A stretch of DNA of 7,951 nt. It comes from Patescibacteria group bacterium. Its GTDB lineage: Bacteria; Patescibacteriota; Minisyncoccia; Phycocordibacterales; UBA2100. Shown piece by piece: positions 1-6,296 of this stretch. The translations under genes were made by a program, and so were the position numbers. The DNA lies in the NCBI GenBank assembly GCA_015491135.1, contig WFWK01000035.1:1-7951 (forward strand). Direction: 5' to 3'. A model generated the notes under the pieces. That model did no database searches. It was not told the origin of the DNA and worked only from the letters and a program-made list of their open reading frames with translations. How positions within the stretch are numbered: position 1 is the stretch's first letter; every line of letters begins with the position of its first letter.

Positions 1-1913
1 CCATAGACACGCTCAAGAAATCGCCGAATTGCCACCACTCCGTCAGGGTTCCACGGATAGTGCCCCGGCTCATTGTACGGACCGATAAAGGCAAGGTATC
101 CGCGCACCACGTCAGCCCCAACGTACTCCACCACCTCATCTGGGTCAATCACGTTACCCTTGCTTTTGCTCATTTTGTTTCCGTCCACCCCCAAGATAAT
201 TCCACGGTTTAGACGTCTCTTATACGGCTCTTTATCTTTCACCAAACCAAGATCAAACAACGCCTTGTGCCAAAATCTGCTGTAGAGCAAGTGCATTGTG
301 GTGTGCTCTGCTCCGCCTGAGTAAAAATCAACCGGCATCCAGATTTTTTGTTTTTCCATTGATGAAAATTCTTTTTCATTCTCAGGGTCAATGTAGCGAA
401 GGAAGTACCACGAAGAATCTACAAAAGTATCCAGCGTATCAGTTTCTCTTTTTGCCGGCGCGCCACAAACCGGGCAGGTCGTGTTTACAAACTCAGGAAC
501 TTTTGCAAGTGGGCTTTTTCCGTCATCACTTGGCAGGTAGTCGTCAATCTCTGGCAAAAGAACCGGCAAGTTTTCTTCTTTTTCAGGTACTGCGCCGCAT
601 TTTTCACAGTGCACAACAGGAATAGGCACACCCCAGTATCTCTGACGAGAGACAACCCAATCGCGAAGGCGATAGGTTTTGGTCATTTCTGCGCCAAGCC
701 AATTCACAATCTCTTTCTTCGCCTGCTCTGAGTCCATTCCGTCAAACGGACCGGAGTTTATAAGCTCAGCTTTTTCAGCGCAAGGCAAGCTACCACAATT
801 TACAACTTGAAGGACAGGTAAATCATACTTTTTTGCAAACTCATGGTCTCTTTCATCATGAGCAGGAACCGCCATTATCGCCCCTGTGCCATAGTGAGCT
901 AAAACATAGTCTGCTATAAATACCGGAATCTCTACATTTTCCATTCCCGCTTTTTCACGCGCCGAGTTTATTGCTTTTATCCCTTTTAATTCCACACCGG
1001 TCTTTTCCTTTTCCGTATTTGTACGCTCTATTTCGCTTTTCTTTTGCGCCTCTTTTATATAGTTTTCAACTTCTTCTTTGTTTTCTATCACACCTTCAGA
1101 GAGCCACTTTTTAACAAGTTCGTGCTCCGGCGCAAGAACCATGTAAGTTGCGCCGAAAATTGTATCAGGCCTTGTGGTGAAGACTTTTATTTTCTCATCT
1201 CTTCCTTTTACAGGAAAATCAATTTCTGCTCCTTCCGAGCGCCCAATCCACTCTTTTTGAGACTTCTTGATTTCCTCCGGCCAGTCAAGCTCGTCTAAAT
1301 CATCAATAAGCCTGTCTGCATATTTGGTGATTTTAAGTGTCCACTGCTTTAAATCTTTCTTTTCCACCTCGCTGTCGCACCTCTCGCATTTTCCATTTAT
1401 CACCTGCTCATTTGCAAGCACGGTTTTGCAGCTCGGACACCAGTTTGCAGGAACATTTTTTTGCTCTGCAAGTCCAGCTTTCATAAATTGTACAAACATC
1501 CACTGTGTCCACTTGTAATACTTCGGATCAATAGTCTCCACCTTACGCGACCAGTCAAACATCGCCCCCATAGAGCGAAGTTGCTCGCTCATGTATTCAA
1601 TATTTTTTTCAGTCCACTCGCGCGGGTTTATTCCGCGCTTTATCGCTGCGTTCTCTGCCGGCAGACCGAAAGCGTCAAAACCTATCGGATAAAGCACGTT
1701 GTTTCCCAACATTTTTTTGTATCTGGCATAAATGTCTGTAACAGCAAAAGCATACCAGTGCCCCACATGCAAATTGCCGGACGGATACGGAAACTCAACC
1801 AAAACATAGTAATTATCTTTACCATCCACCTTATCAGGTGCTTGGTTTATTTTGTTTTCTTCCCAATATTTTTGCCACTTTTTTTCTATTTCTTTGTGAT
1901 TGTATTGTTGCAT
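1..1913 (-). CDS. leuS: Leucyl-tRNA synthetase, 3'-truncated by the window edge
   Basis: Charges tRNA-Leu with leucine in the cytoplasm (class Ia aminoacyl-tRNA synthetase). I translated it by hand from the ATG at 1913; the frame stays open for 637 codons to the left edge, so the C-terminal part of the usual 800-plus residues, including the anticodon-binding domain, lies outside. Visible in order: the ATP-binding PYPSGNLHVGHW segment (HIGH-type HVGH at residues 49-52), GFDAFGLPAENAA (78-90), a zinc-type CPSC/CERC pair (159-162, 176-179), the CP1 editing domain with TTRPDT (246-251) and AVPAHDERDHEF (348-359), DWVVSRQRYWG (418-428), a second CEKC/CPVC pair (436-439, 480-483) and KMSKSKGN (580-587). 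Both catalytic signatures and the editing threonines are present, so the enzyme looks functional. It starts 51 nt after the PemK-like gene but has its own extended -10, so I treat it as a separate transcription unit. No Shine-Dalgarno is seen. Confidence 0.98.
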   Translation of the reverse strand, partial: MQQYNHKEIEKKWQKYWEENKINQAPDKVDGKDNYYVLVEFPYPSGNLHVGHWYAFAVTDIYARYKKMLGNNVLYPIGFDAFGLPAENAAIKRGINPREWTEKNIEYMSEQLRSMGAMFDWSRKVETIDPKYYKWTQWMFVQFMKAGLAEQKNVPANWCPSCKTVLANEQVINGKCERCDSEVEKKDLKQWTLKITKYADRLIDDLDELDWPEEIKKSQKEWIGRSEGAEIDFPVKGRDEKIKVFTTRPDTIFGATYMVLAPEHELVKKWLSEGVIENKEEVENYIKEAQKKSEIERTNTEKEKTGVELKGIKAINSAREKAGMENVEIPVFIADYVLAHYGTGAIMAVPAHDERDHEFAKKYDLPVLQVVNCGSLPCAEKAELINSGPFDGMDSEQAKKEIVNWLGAEMTKTYRLRDWVVSRQRYWGVPIPVVHCEKCGAVPEKEENLPVLLPEIDDYLPSDDGKSPLAKVPEFVNTTCPVCGAPAKRETDTLDTFVDSSWYFLRYIDPENEKEFSSMEKQKIWMPVDFYSGGAEHTTMHLLYSRFWHKALFDLGLVKDKEPYKRRLNRGIILGVDGNKMSKSKGNVIDPDEVVEYVGADVVRGYLAFIGPYNEPGHYPWNPDGVVAIRRFLERVY

Positions 1914-1944
1914 GTTCTTGACTAATTTTATTTATGTTGATACG

Positions 1945-1953
1945 ATTATAACA
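1945..1953 (-). promoter_or_regulatory. Extended -10 promoter of leuS
   Basis: On the minus strand the sequence reads TGTTATAAT, a perfect TATAAT with the TG of an extended -10. It lies between the stop codon of the PemK-like gene and leuS. A start site about 7 nt downstream would give a leader of roughly 24 nt. No good -35 is visible at 16-18 nt, which extended -10 promoters tolerate. The leader has no GGAGG-like sequence before the ATG. Confidence 0.6.
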
Positions 1954-1964
1954 CATTATTGCCA

Positions 1965-2393
1965 TTAGGCACCGGAGCCCCGCGCTTTGCGGGGCGTTTT
2001 TGATTGTAAATTATTTACAAAACCATCTAAAATCTCATTGTATTTACACGCTCCCATTTTGTAAATTTTTCTGACAAACCTTTTGTTGCTTATAACTCTG
2101 GCCTGTGTTAAAGATATATAAAATTTTCTATTTTTGTAAACAATTTCAAAATAAAAAGGATTATTTGATTTAGGTTTCGATGTTATAGGTAATACCAACG
2201 CTTTTTGCCTATTATATTTCCGCAAAATTAAATCGGCTCTAATGAACTTATTACCTTTTCCATTTATCTCAACACCAACATTCTTTCCAAAATTCATCCA
2301 CCAAACTTCTCTTTCTTGAAAAAGTTTTTCCCCTTTTAAATTTATTTGCTTCTTTAAATCATTCCACCTGTCAAACTCTTTAGATTCTTTCAT
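1965..2393 (-). CDS. PemK/MazF-like protein (putative solitary mRNA interferase)
   Basis: 142 residues. Residues 28-75 look like the MazF/PemK ribonuclease core: REVWWMNFGKNVGVEINGKG, then IRADLIL with Arg52, then LVLPITSKPK with Thr71/Ser72. In MazF, an Arg and a Thr/Ser at these places form the active site, so cleavage of single-stranded RNA is plausible but inferred. Most homologues have Pro after the Arg (IRPVLIL type); here it is Ala. The protein is cytoplasmic with no membrane segment. Its ATG lies 13 nt after the stop of the membrane protein gene and should be co-transcribed with it. No antitoxin gene is adjacent. The last dozen residues (SKTPRKARGSGA) are encoded by the terminator-like hairpin and look like a read-through tail rather than part of the fold. 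No Shine-Dalgarno is seen. Confidence is good for the family, lower for activity. Confidence 0.8.
   Translation of the reverse strand: MKESKEFDRWNDLKKQINLKGEKLFQEREVWWMNFGKNVGVEINGKGNKFIRADLILRKYNRQKALVLPITSKPKSNNPFYFEIVYKNRKFYISLTQARVISNKRFVRKIYKMGACKYNEILDGFVNNLQSKTPRKARGSGA
1977..2001 (+). terminator. GC-rich hairpin plus T tract, plus-strand intrinsic terminator shape
   Basis: The arms GCCCCGC (1977-1983) and GCGGGGC (1989-1995) pair perfectly over 7 bp around a 5-nt loop, followed by GTTTTT. This is a textbook intrinsic terminator for plus-strand RNA. Both neighbouring genes run on the minus strand, and in that direction no T run follows the hairpin. The hairpin also lies inside the last codons of the PemK-like gene. 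It may stop antisense transcription, or be a leftover of a former plus-strand gene. Confidence 0.6.
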
Positions 2394-2406
2394 TGTTTAA
2401 AGTAAA

Positions 2407-3351
2407 TTAATCAAGAGCTGGCACGGGAATCGCCTTTGGGCCGTTCAAATCCGACTCTTTTACATCAAACTCTTTGCAAAACTCGCCTTTTTTGTATTTC
2501 CAGTCCTTCTGTTTTCTTTTTAACTCTTTTACTCTCCAGTTTTCAGAAAGCGGGTCGTTATCACTTGGCAGAGCCGGAAAATCACTTGAAAAATCTGCAC
2601 ATATCTTATATTTATCTTTTGATACCACGGTATACCTAAACTGTCCCAGATCATAGCTTTGAGGATAAAAATTTGTTTTAAGCTCATTCAAATTCTCAGG
2701 TAGTCTTTTGTTTTTGGAATAAAACGGTAACACTGAAAAATGAATTTGCTCCATTTGATTTATCCTTTCCAAATCTTTTTTGATTTGTTGTCGCTTATAT
2801 GGCGAGCCGAAAGAGTAAACCATTGCAACAAGCGCAAGCAAAACAACGATACTTACCACAACTACCAACAACTCTCTTGTTTTTTCGTTTCTCTGCCAAT
2901 ACCCTTTTAAGTCCAAAACAAAATATGCGAAAGTTGCGCTAAAAATTACAAAAACAGCCAGGACTTTGCACAAAAAAGATGGGCCAAACTCTTCAGCGTT
3001 AAAGAATTTGTACAGCAAAACTATCAAATCCACAGCAACCACCGCTATTGAGATAAATACTGTCAAAGCCAAAGACCACTTTCTAATCCAAAACTCCTGT
3101 TTCTCTGGATGTTTTTTTAAATCTTTTCTCAAAAAGAGTGCAACGGTTAAAAATATCGGCAAAATCACAATCAAAGCGGAAACAACAAAAGCGACTTGTC
3201 CGCCTTTTATAACAAAAAACAAATCTTTGGCTTGCGTAAATGACAAATCGGCAAGGAGAAAGGTTAAAATTGTAAAGTTAACAAGTGTAAAGTAAAAAGT
3301 TACGATGTAACCGAGATAAAGAAAAAAATCTTTTGCCAAAACTTTTTGCAT
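2407..3351 (-). CDS. Multi-pass membrane protein, DUF5671-like, with pseudopilin-like C-terminal domain
   Basis: 314 residues. Five hydrophobic helices are visible at about 10-35, 49-74, 93-116, 126-147 and 160-182. The first two or more, starting with DFFLYLGYIVTFYFTLVNF, resemble DUF5671 proteins common in Patescibacteria. The tail from about 186 is polar. It begins with a helix (KRQQIKKDLERINQMEQIHF), then RLPENLNEL (216-224), an FRYTVVSKDKYKICADF stretch (238-254) and a second Cys at 292. That order resembles the post-helix part of type II/IV pseudopilins (helix, LP-x-L linker, aromatic beta strand, conserved Cys). This is recognition from memory, not a search result. Role unknown; a membrane-anchored sensor or assembly part is possible. 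It is first in a two-gene unit with the PemK-like gene 13 nt downstream. The start is supported by a -10 box 6 nt upstream, so the mRNA is probably leaderless. Confidence 0.8.
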   Translation of the reverse strand: MQKVLAKDFFLYLGYIVTFYFTLVNFTILTFLLADLSFTQAKDLFFVIKGGQVAFVVSALIVILPIFLTVALFLRKDLKKHPEKQEFWIRKWSLALTVFISIAVVAVDLIVLLYKFFNAEEFGPSFLCKVLAVFVIFSATFAYFVLDLKGYWQRNEKTRELLVVVVSIVVLLALVAMVYSFGSPYKRQQIKKDLERINQMEQIHFSVLPFYSKNKRLPENLNELKTNFYPQSYDLGQFRYTVVSKDKYKICADFSSDFPALPSDNDPLSENWRVKELKRKQKDWKYKKGEFCKEFDVKESDLNGPKAIPVPALD

Positions 3352-3357
3352 GTTTGT

Positions 3358-3385
3358 ATAATACTACTGGCACCGATAAAGTAAA
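3358..3385 (-). promoter_or_regulatory. Promoter of the membrane protein-PemK unit, leaderless spacing
   Basis: On the minus strand, TATTAT (3363-3358) sits 6 nt before the ATG at 3351, with TTTACT (3385-3380) as a -35 candidate 16 nt upstream (4 of 6 match to TTGACA). Transcription starting 7 nt after the -10 would begin at the A of the start codon, giving a leaderless mRNA. The overlapping TATAAT on the plus strand (3357-3362) is an expected by-product of this AT-rich motif. Confidence 0.5.
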
Positions 3386-3476
3386 GCCAGAAGCAGATAA
3401 GTGTATGCGTTGTGGCACAGAGTTGTGCACTTTCTAATGTGTGTTGTTTTTTCAGTTTGTGCTGTTTTGCTATTTG
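3364..3476. other. Intergenic gap between the protease and the membrane-protein promoter
   Basis: Besides the promoter of the membrane protein gene, this gap holds an imperfect hairpin (GTGGCACA 3412-3419, TGTGCAC 3424-3430, one bulged G) with no T tract directly after it on either strand, and a short plus-strand frame with a CxxCG motif described under findings. No RNA gene is recognised. Confidence 0.4.
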
Positions 3477-4115
3477 CTAAAAGTTTAAAAAAGTTTCTGC
3501 TTTTTCGTACACCAATTCCGAAGCTTTCTTACCGGTATATTTCATGTACTCATCCACCAACCTAAAACCTATGGAATACCCTGCCCATTTCGGTATATCT
3601 TTCCTTAACCCCAAGGTCCAATCTTTATAATTTGCATCAGGCTCTGTTATTCCCTCTTGTTTTGCTTTTGCAAAAAGTTTTTCAAACTCTGGGTCAGAAA
3701 GAGTGCACGACCATGGTGGCGGATCTGTATTATTTACTTCTATATCAAAGTGATCGGCTAATCCTTCTGCAACAAAAGCTTCTATCAAGCTTGGCTTGTG
3801 CCATGGAATTTTTTGTGCTCTAACCGCATGGTGTAGCTCATGTGCTACCACTCTAGCAATAATCTCATCAAAATTATTCAACAAATTTTGGGAATGCATA
3901 TCTAAATAAACAAATATTAGATGTTCGTTTGGTGTGTAGCCACTCGTTCCGGTCTCTTTAATTGTAAATTCAGGAACATGAGAAAAAATTATATCCACAT
4001 TCCAAGTAGGTAAAAGAGTTTTTGCCTTGTTTAATACGCTTTCTGTGGCCTGTTCTATCCTTTGTCTGTAATTTTGTAAAGCGAAGTCTGATTTTTGTAT
4101 AAAAATTTCTTGCAT
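3477..4115 (-). CDS. Predicted zinc-dependent protease, DUF2268-like
   Basis: 212 residues. The zincin motif HELHH at residues 92-96 (ligands His92 and His96, catalytic Glu93) lies in a hydrophobic helix (IIARVVAHELHHAVR). It is followed by SLIEAFVAEGLADHF, in which Glu117 is the likely third ligand. The spacing and the GYSIGFRLVDEYM segment (179-191) fit DUF2268, a family of predicted zinc peptidases whose substrates are mostly unknown. There is no signal peptide or membrane segment, so it should act in the cytoplasm. It lies alone between the RelBE-like pair (95 bp upstream) and the membrane protein unit (125 bp downstream). A TAATAT sequence 6 nt before the ATG is a weak leaderless-type -10, and an AT-only inverted repeat lies just upstream. 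The 125-bp gap that follows has no clear terminator for it. Fold assignment is secure; biological role is not known. Confidence 0.85.
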   Translation of the reverse strand: MQEIFIQKSDFALQNYRQRIEQATESVLNKAKTLLPTWNVDIIFSHVPEFTIKETGTSGYTPNEHLIFVYLDMHSQNLLNNFDEIIARVVAHELHHAVRAQKIPWHKPSLIEAFVAEGLADHFDIEVNNTDPPPWSCTLSDPEFEKLFAKAKQEGITEPDANYKDWTLGLRKDIPKWAGYSIGFRLVDEYMKYTGKKASELVYEKAETFLNF

Positions 4116-4128
4116 AAATAAATATTAA

Positions 4129-4154
4129 AATTTATTTAATAAATTAAATAAATT
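4129..4154. repeat. 11-bp AT-only inverted repeat upstream of the protease gene
   Basis: AATTTATTTAA (4129-4139) and TTAAATAAATT (4144-4154) are perfect inverted copies separated by 4 nt. The repeat lies 13 bp before the protease start and close to where a -35 would be. An RNA hairpin of only A-U pairs would be weak, so a protein-binding site is more likely than a terminator. The surrounding 95-bp gap is very AT-rich, so part of the symmetry could be chance. Confidence 0.4.
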
Positions 4155-4210
4155 GATGATAACTCATTTATAACTAATATTCCTATGTTAGCAAATAAAT
4201 ATTCAAATAA

Positions 4211-4471
4211 CTAAGAATACAACTCCGCATGAGTTCCGATTAACAAAAAGAAATAAACTTGACCATCAATTATTTCATAAATAACTCTCACATCACCGCT
4301 TACGTTCATGGAGTATTTTCCTTTTAGCGAACCGCTTAGTTTATGAATTTTTAAAATTCTATTTTTTGGGTCTTTCTCAAGAAGCTCAAGCCTCTTGTAG
4401 AATTCCCGTTTAATCTTAGGTGATTGTTTTTTAAAAAGCTTTTCAAACTTTCTTGAAAAGATTATTTGCAT
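4211..4471 (-). CDS. RelE/YafQ-like toxin of a type II toxin-antitoxin pair
   Basis: 86 residues, the usual size for RelE/ParE-superfamily toxins, which cut mRNA on the ribosome (or, for ParE, poison gyrase). The start (MQIIFSRKFEKLFKK) is the typical first strand and lysine-rich helix. The core has HKLSGSLKGKYSMNVSGDVRVIYEI (43-67) with His43 and Arg62, and the end has LLIGTHAELY (77-85), in which His81 matches the C-terminal catalytic histidine of YafQ. This favours a ribosome-dependent mRNA interferase over ParE. The ATG begins 1 nt after the antitoxin stop (TAG-T-ATG) without a Shine-Dalgarno, pointing to translational coupling. Cytoplasmic. The exact subfamily (RelE, YafQ or YoeB-like) cannot be settled by eye. 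Confidence 0.88.
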   Translation of the reverse strand: MQIIFSRKFEKLFKKQSPKIKREFYKRLELLEKDPKNRILKIHKLSGSLKGKYSMNVSGDVRVIYEIIDGQVYFFLLIGTHAELYS

Positions 4472-4472
4472 A

Positions 4473-4760
4473 CTACAAATTTTTTAAATGTTCAATAGCT
4501 TCTTTTGTCGAGTTAAAAGTTCTTGAGAAATTTCTTGTTTTGCCCTTTTTTATATCTTCACTCATTTTTAAGATTTCCTTCTCTACCCTTTTGTTCACTT
4601 TCACACGCTCTTTAAAATTAACTTCTCTTTCTTCAATAAATTCTTCAAGTTTTCTTGCCACCACAGTAGAAAGAGGAAGCCCCAGAGATTTAGCAAGTTT
4701 CTTTGCTTCTTTTTTTAAAGAGGCGTCAATCTTGATATTTAACATTGTTTTTGTTGCCAT
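4473..4760 (-). CDS. RelB/DinJ-like antitoxin
   Basis: 95 residues. The N-terminus (TMLNIKIDASLKKEAKKLAKSLGLPLS, about 5-31) has the ribbon-helix-helix pattern: a short beta strand with alternating hydrophobic residues, a Lys-rich helix, a Gly turn and a second helix through EEFIEE. Residues 45-95 are charged and probably unfolded until they wrap the toxin. It would neutralise the downstream toxin and, as a dimer, repress its own promoter. It comes first in the operon, as in most type II pairs. Its promoter is the best sigma70 match in the window and carries an inverted repeat over the -10, fitting autoregulation. The ATG lies only 9 nt after the -10, so the mRNA is nearly leaderless. Confidence 0.88.
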   Translation of the reverse strand: MATKTMLNIKIDASLKKEAKKLAKSLGLPLSTVVARKLEEFIEEREVNFKERVKVNKRVEKEILKMSEDIKKGKTRNFSRTFNSTKEAIEHLKNL

Positions 4761-4781
4761 AATATATCCATTGTATATATT
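4761..4781. promoter_or_regulatory. Probable antitoxin operator: 7-7-7 inverted repeat over the -10
   Basis: AATATAT (4761-4767) and ATATATT (4775-4781) are perfect inverted arms around a 7-nt centre. The repeat spans the -10 box and the predicted start site, and abuts the antitoxin ATG. Ribbon-helix-helix antitoxins commonly bind such short palindromes to repress their own operon; binding here is inferred. Confidence 0.5.
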
Positions 4782-4798
4782 TTAGATTACTTTGTCAA
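4770..4798 (-). promoter_or_regulatory. Sigma70-type promoter of the antitoxin-toxin operon
   Basis: On the minus strand TTGACA (4798-4793, perfect -35) is followed by exactly 17 nt and TACAAT (4775-4770, 5 of 6 match). The antitoxin ATG is 9 nt beyond the -10, so the predicted start site is 2-3 nt before the start codon. Confidence 0.75.
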
Positions 4799-4845
4799 AA
4801 AGTGGCAACAAGCGCAAAAATCATTCTTGCTTTCAGATAAATACC

Positions 4846-5949
4846 CTAGCTATGCAAAAACTCTATCACGTCTCCATCTTGAACTACATATTCCTTTCCT
4901 TCTGTGCGAATTAATCCTTGCGCTTTCGCTTGCGCGTATGAGCCGGCGTTAAGCAAAGATTGTGTATCTATAACTTGCGCGCGAATAAATTTATCACGAA
5001 AATCCGAATGAATTACACCTCCTGCCTCGGGGGCCGTAAAACCTTTTTTGATTGTCCAAGCCCTGGTTTCTTTTTCTCCCGTTGTGAAAAATGAAATCAA
5101 ATCAAGTAACTCATAGCCGGCGCGAATCATTTTATCAATTCCCAAATCTACAGCCCCAAATTCTCTTCTGAACTCCTCGGCATCTGAAGGGTCAACATCT
5201 TTAAGTTCATTTTCAACACCGGCATCAACCTCAACCACTACGGTATTTTCGTCTTCAAAAAAGTTTTTGAGCTGTCTTGTTCTTTCGTCGTCGGGATTGT
5301 CCACTATGTTTAGTCCGTCTGATTTTTTATTCAAAACATACATAACGGGCTTCAGTGTTATCAAATTAAGCTGTTTTGCAAGTTTTCTCTCATCGTCCGT
5401 AAGTTGTACCTTGCTTGCCGGTCTGCCCGCCTCAAGCGCCGGCAAAATTTTGTCAACCACAGCCAAAAGTTTTTGCGCATCTTTATCTGAAGCGTGTGAG
5501 AGTTTTTCAAGTTTACCCTTTCTTTTCAACAAAGATTCCAAATCCGCCAAAGTAAGCTCAAGGGTTATAACTGAAATATCACGCATAGGGTCAACAGCCC
5601 CATGAACATGGGTTATGTCTTCATCTTCAAACACGCGAACAACATGCGCTATCGCATCTACCTCGCGTATGTGAGAGAGAAACTGGTTTCCCAGCCCCTC
5701 ACCTTTTGAAGCGCCTTCCACCAAACCGGCAATATCCACAAATTCAACTATAGCCGGAATTTGCTTTTCCGAGTTGCTGAATTTTGCCAGCGCATCAAGC
5801 CTGTTATCGGGTACGGTAACAACTCCTACCGAGGGATCAATGGTACAAAACGGAAAGTTCTCCGCCGGCGCGGATTTTTTTGTAAGCGCGTTGAAAAGTG
5901 TTGACTTGCCAACATTTGGCAATCCGACTATACCAACTGACAAAGACAT
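4846..5949 (-). CDS. ychF: YchF/OLA1-family ATPase
   Basis: 367 residues, matching the family length (about 363). YchF is a TRAFAC-class P-loop protein that prefers ATP over GTP, binds ribosomes and is linked to translation and oxidative stress. Seen: G1 loop GLPNVGKST (9-17), FPFCTIDPSVGVV (32-44) with the conserved Cys35, G3 segment DIAGLVEGASKGEGLGNQFLSHIREVDA (72-99), a coiled-coil insertion at about 130-200, and a C-terminal TGS domain (about 282-366) with FFTTGEKETRAWTIKKG and VVQDGDVIEF. The G4 position reads NKKS (207-210); YchF usually has NVDE-like and GTPases NKxD, so nucleotide preference is uncertain. It is the second gene of a unit with the 84-residue protein 22 nt upstream. No Shine-Dalgarno is visible before the ATG. 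Cytoplasmic. Confidence 0.97.
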   Translation of the reverse strand: MSLSVGIVGLPNVGKSTLFNALTKKSAPAENFPFCTIDPSVGVVTVPDNRLDALAKFSNSEKQIPAIVEFVDIAGLVEGASKGEGLGNQFLSHIREVDAIAHVVRVFEDEDITHVHGAVDPMRDISVITLELTLADLESLLKRKGKLEKLSHASDKDAQKLLAVVDKILPALEAGRPASKVQLTDDERKLAKQLNLITLKPVMYVLNKKSDGLNIVDNPDDERTRQLKNFFEDENTVVVEVDAGVENELKDVDPSDAEEFRREFGAVDLGIDKMIRAGYELLDLISFFTTGEKETRAWTIKKGFTAPEAGGVIHSDFRDKFIRAQVIDTQSLLNAGSYAQAKAQGLIRTEGKEYVVQDGDVIEFLHS

Positions 5950-5971
5950 AAAGTTGCGTTAAACGACTAAA

Positions 5972-6226
5972 TTAAAAAGGTCTTCTTTTTTGGATTTTTC
6001 CCCCGAGAGCTTTTTGCAAATCCGCCTGATATTTTTTCATAACTTCCATCATGGCGGCCATTTCGTTTTTACCTTGTTTTGTGAGCTCTTTCATATCTTT
6101 TGCCATATTTGAAAATAGCTCCGGATTGTTTTCCAGCAAGGTCTCCACCATTTCCCTTTGCTCTTTCGGCAATTTCTTCAATTGCAACTGCACGGCTTTT
6201 TTAACAAAAAAATCTTTTATTCCCAT
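5972..6226 (-). CDS. Small conserved-looking helical protein upstream of ychF
   Basis: 84 residues, rich in Lys, Glu, Met and Leu, predicted almost wholly helical with no membrane segment. Residues 1-17 (MGIKDFFVKKAVQLQLK) form an amphipathic helix. Residues 21-75 run through EQREMVETLLENNPELFSNMAKDMKEL to MAAMMEVMKKYQADLQKALGG, and the last ten residues are basic (KIQKRRPF at the end). I believe similar short proteins occur in Patescibacteria, but I cannot name a family or function. The gene reads in the same direction as ychF with a 22-nt gap, so the two are probably co-transcribed; a role near the ribosome or in helping YchF is only a guess. The ATG at 6226 is preceded by promoter-like sequence and no Shine-Dalgarno. 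Confidence 0.7.
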   Translation of the reverse strand: MGIKDFFVKKAVQLQLKKLPKEQREMVETLLENNPELFSNMAKDMKELTKQGKNEMAAMMEVMKKYQADLQKALGGKIQKRRPF

Positions 6227-6252
6227 GTTTTTGAATTATCTGATACGCGACT

Positions 6253-6261
6253 ATAATACCA
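6253..6261 (-). promoter_or_regulatory. Extended -10 for the small protein-ychF unit
   Basis: The minus strand reads TGGTATTAT, an extended -10 with 26 nt between it and the ATG at 6226. A GATAAT 8 nt before the ATG (6240-6235) is an alternative -10 that would give a nearly leaderless mRNA. No convincing -35 is seen for either. Confidence 0.45.
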
Positions 6262-6296
6262 TTTTTTAAACTGTTTGCACGCAATTTCTTAAAATG

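Noticed and set aside
73..1925. Plus-strand open frames over 1-1925
   Set aside because: They are antisense to leucyl-tRNA synthetase, which shows all its family motifs in one continuous minus-strand frame.
2966..3295. Plus-strand frame of 109 codons
   Set aside because: Antisense to the membrane protein gene, Lys/Ser/Thr-rich as expected from the complement of hydrophobic codons, and without a promoter or known motif.
3412..3430. Hairpin in the gap after the protease gene
   Set aside because: Imperfect 7-bp stem with a bulge and no adjacent T tract on either strand.
4782..4845. Possible terminator after ychF
   Set aside because: Only a 6-bp stem with a wobble pair and a long loop, followed at a distance by TTTTT that belongs to the antitoxin promoter; too weak to call.
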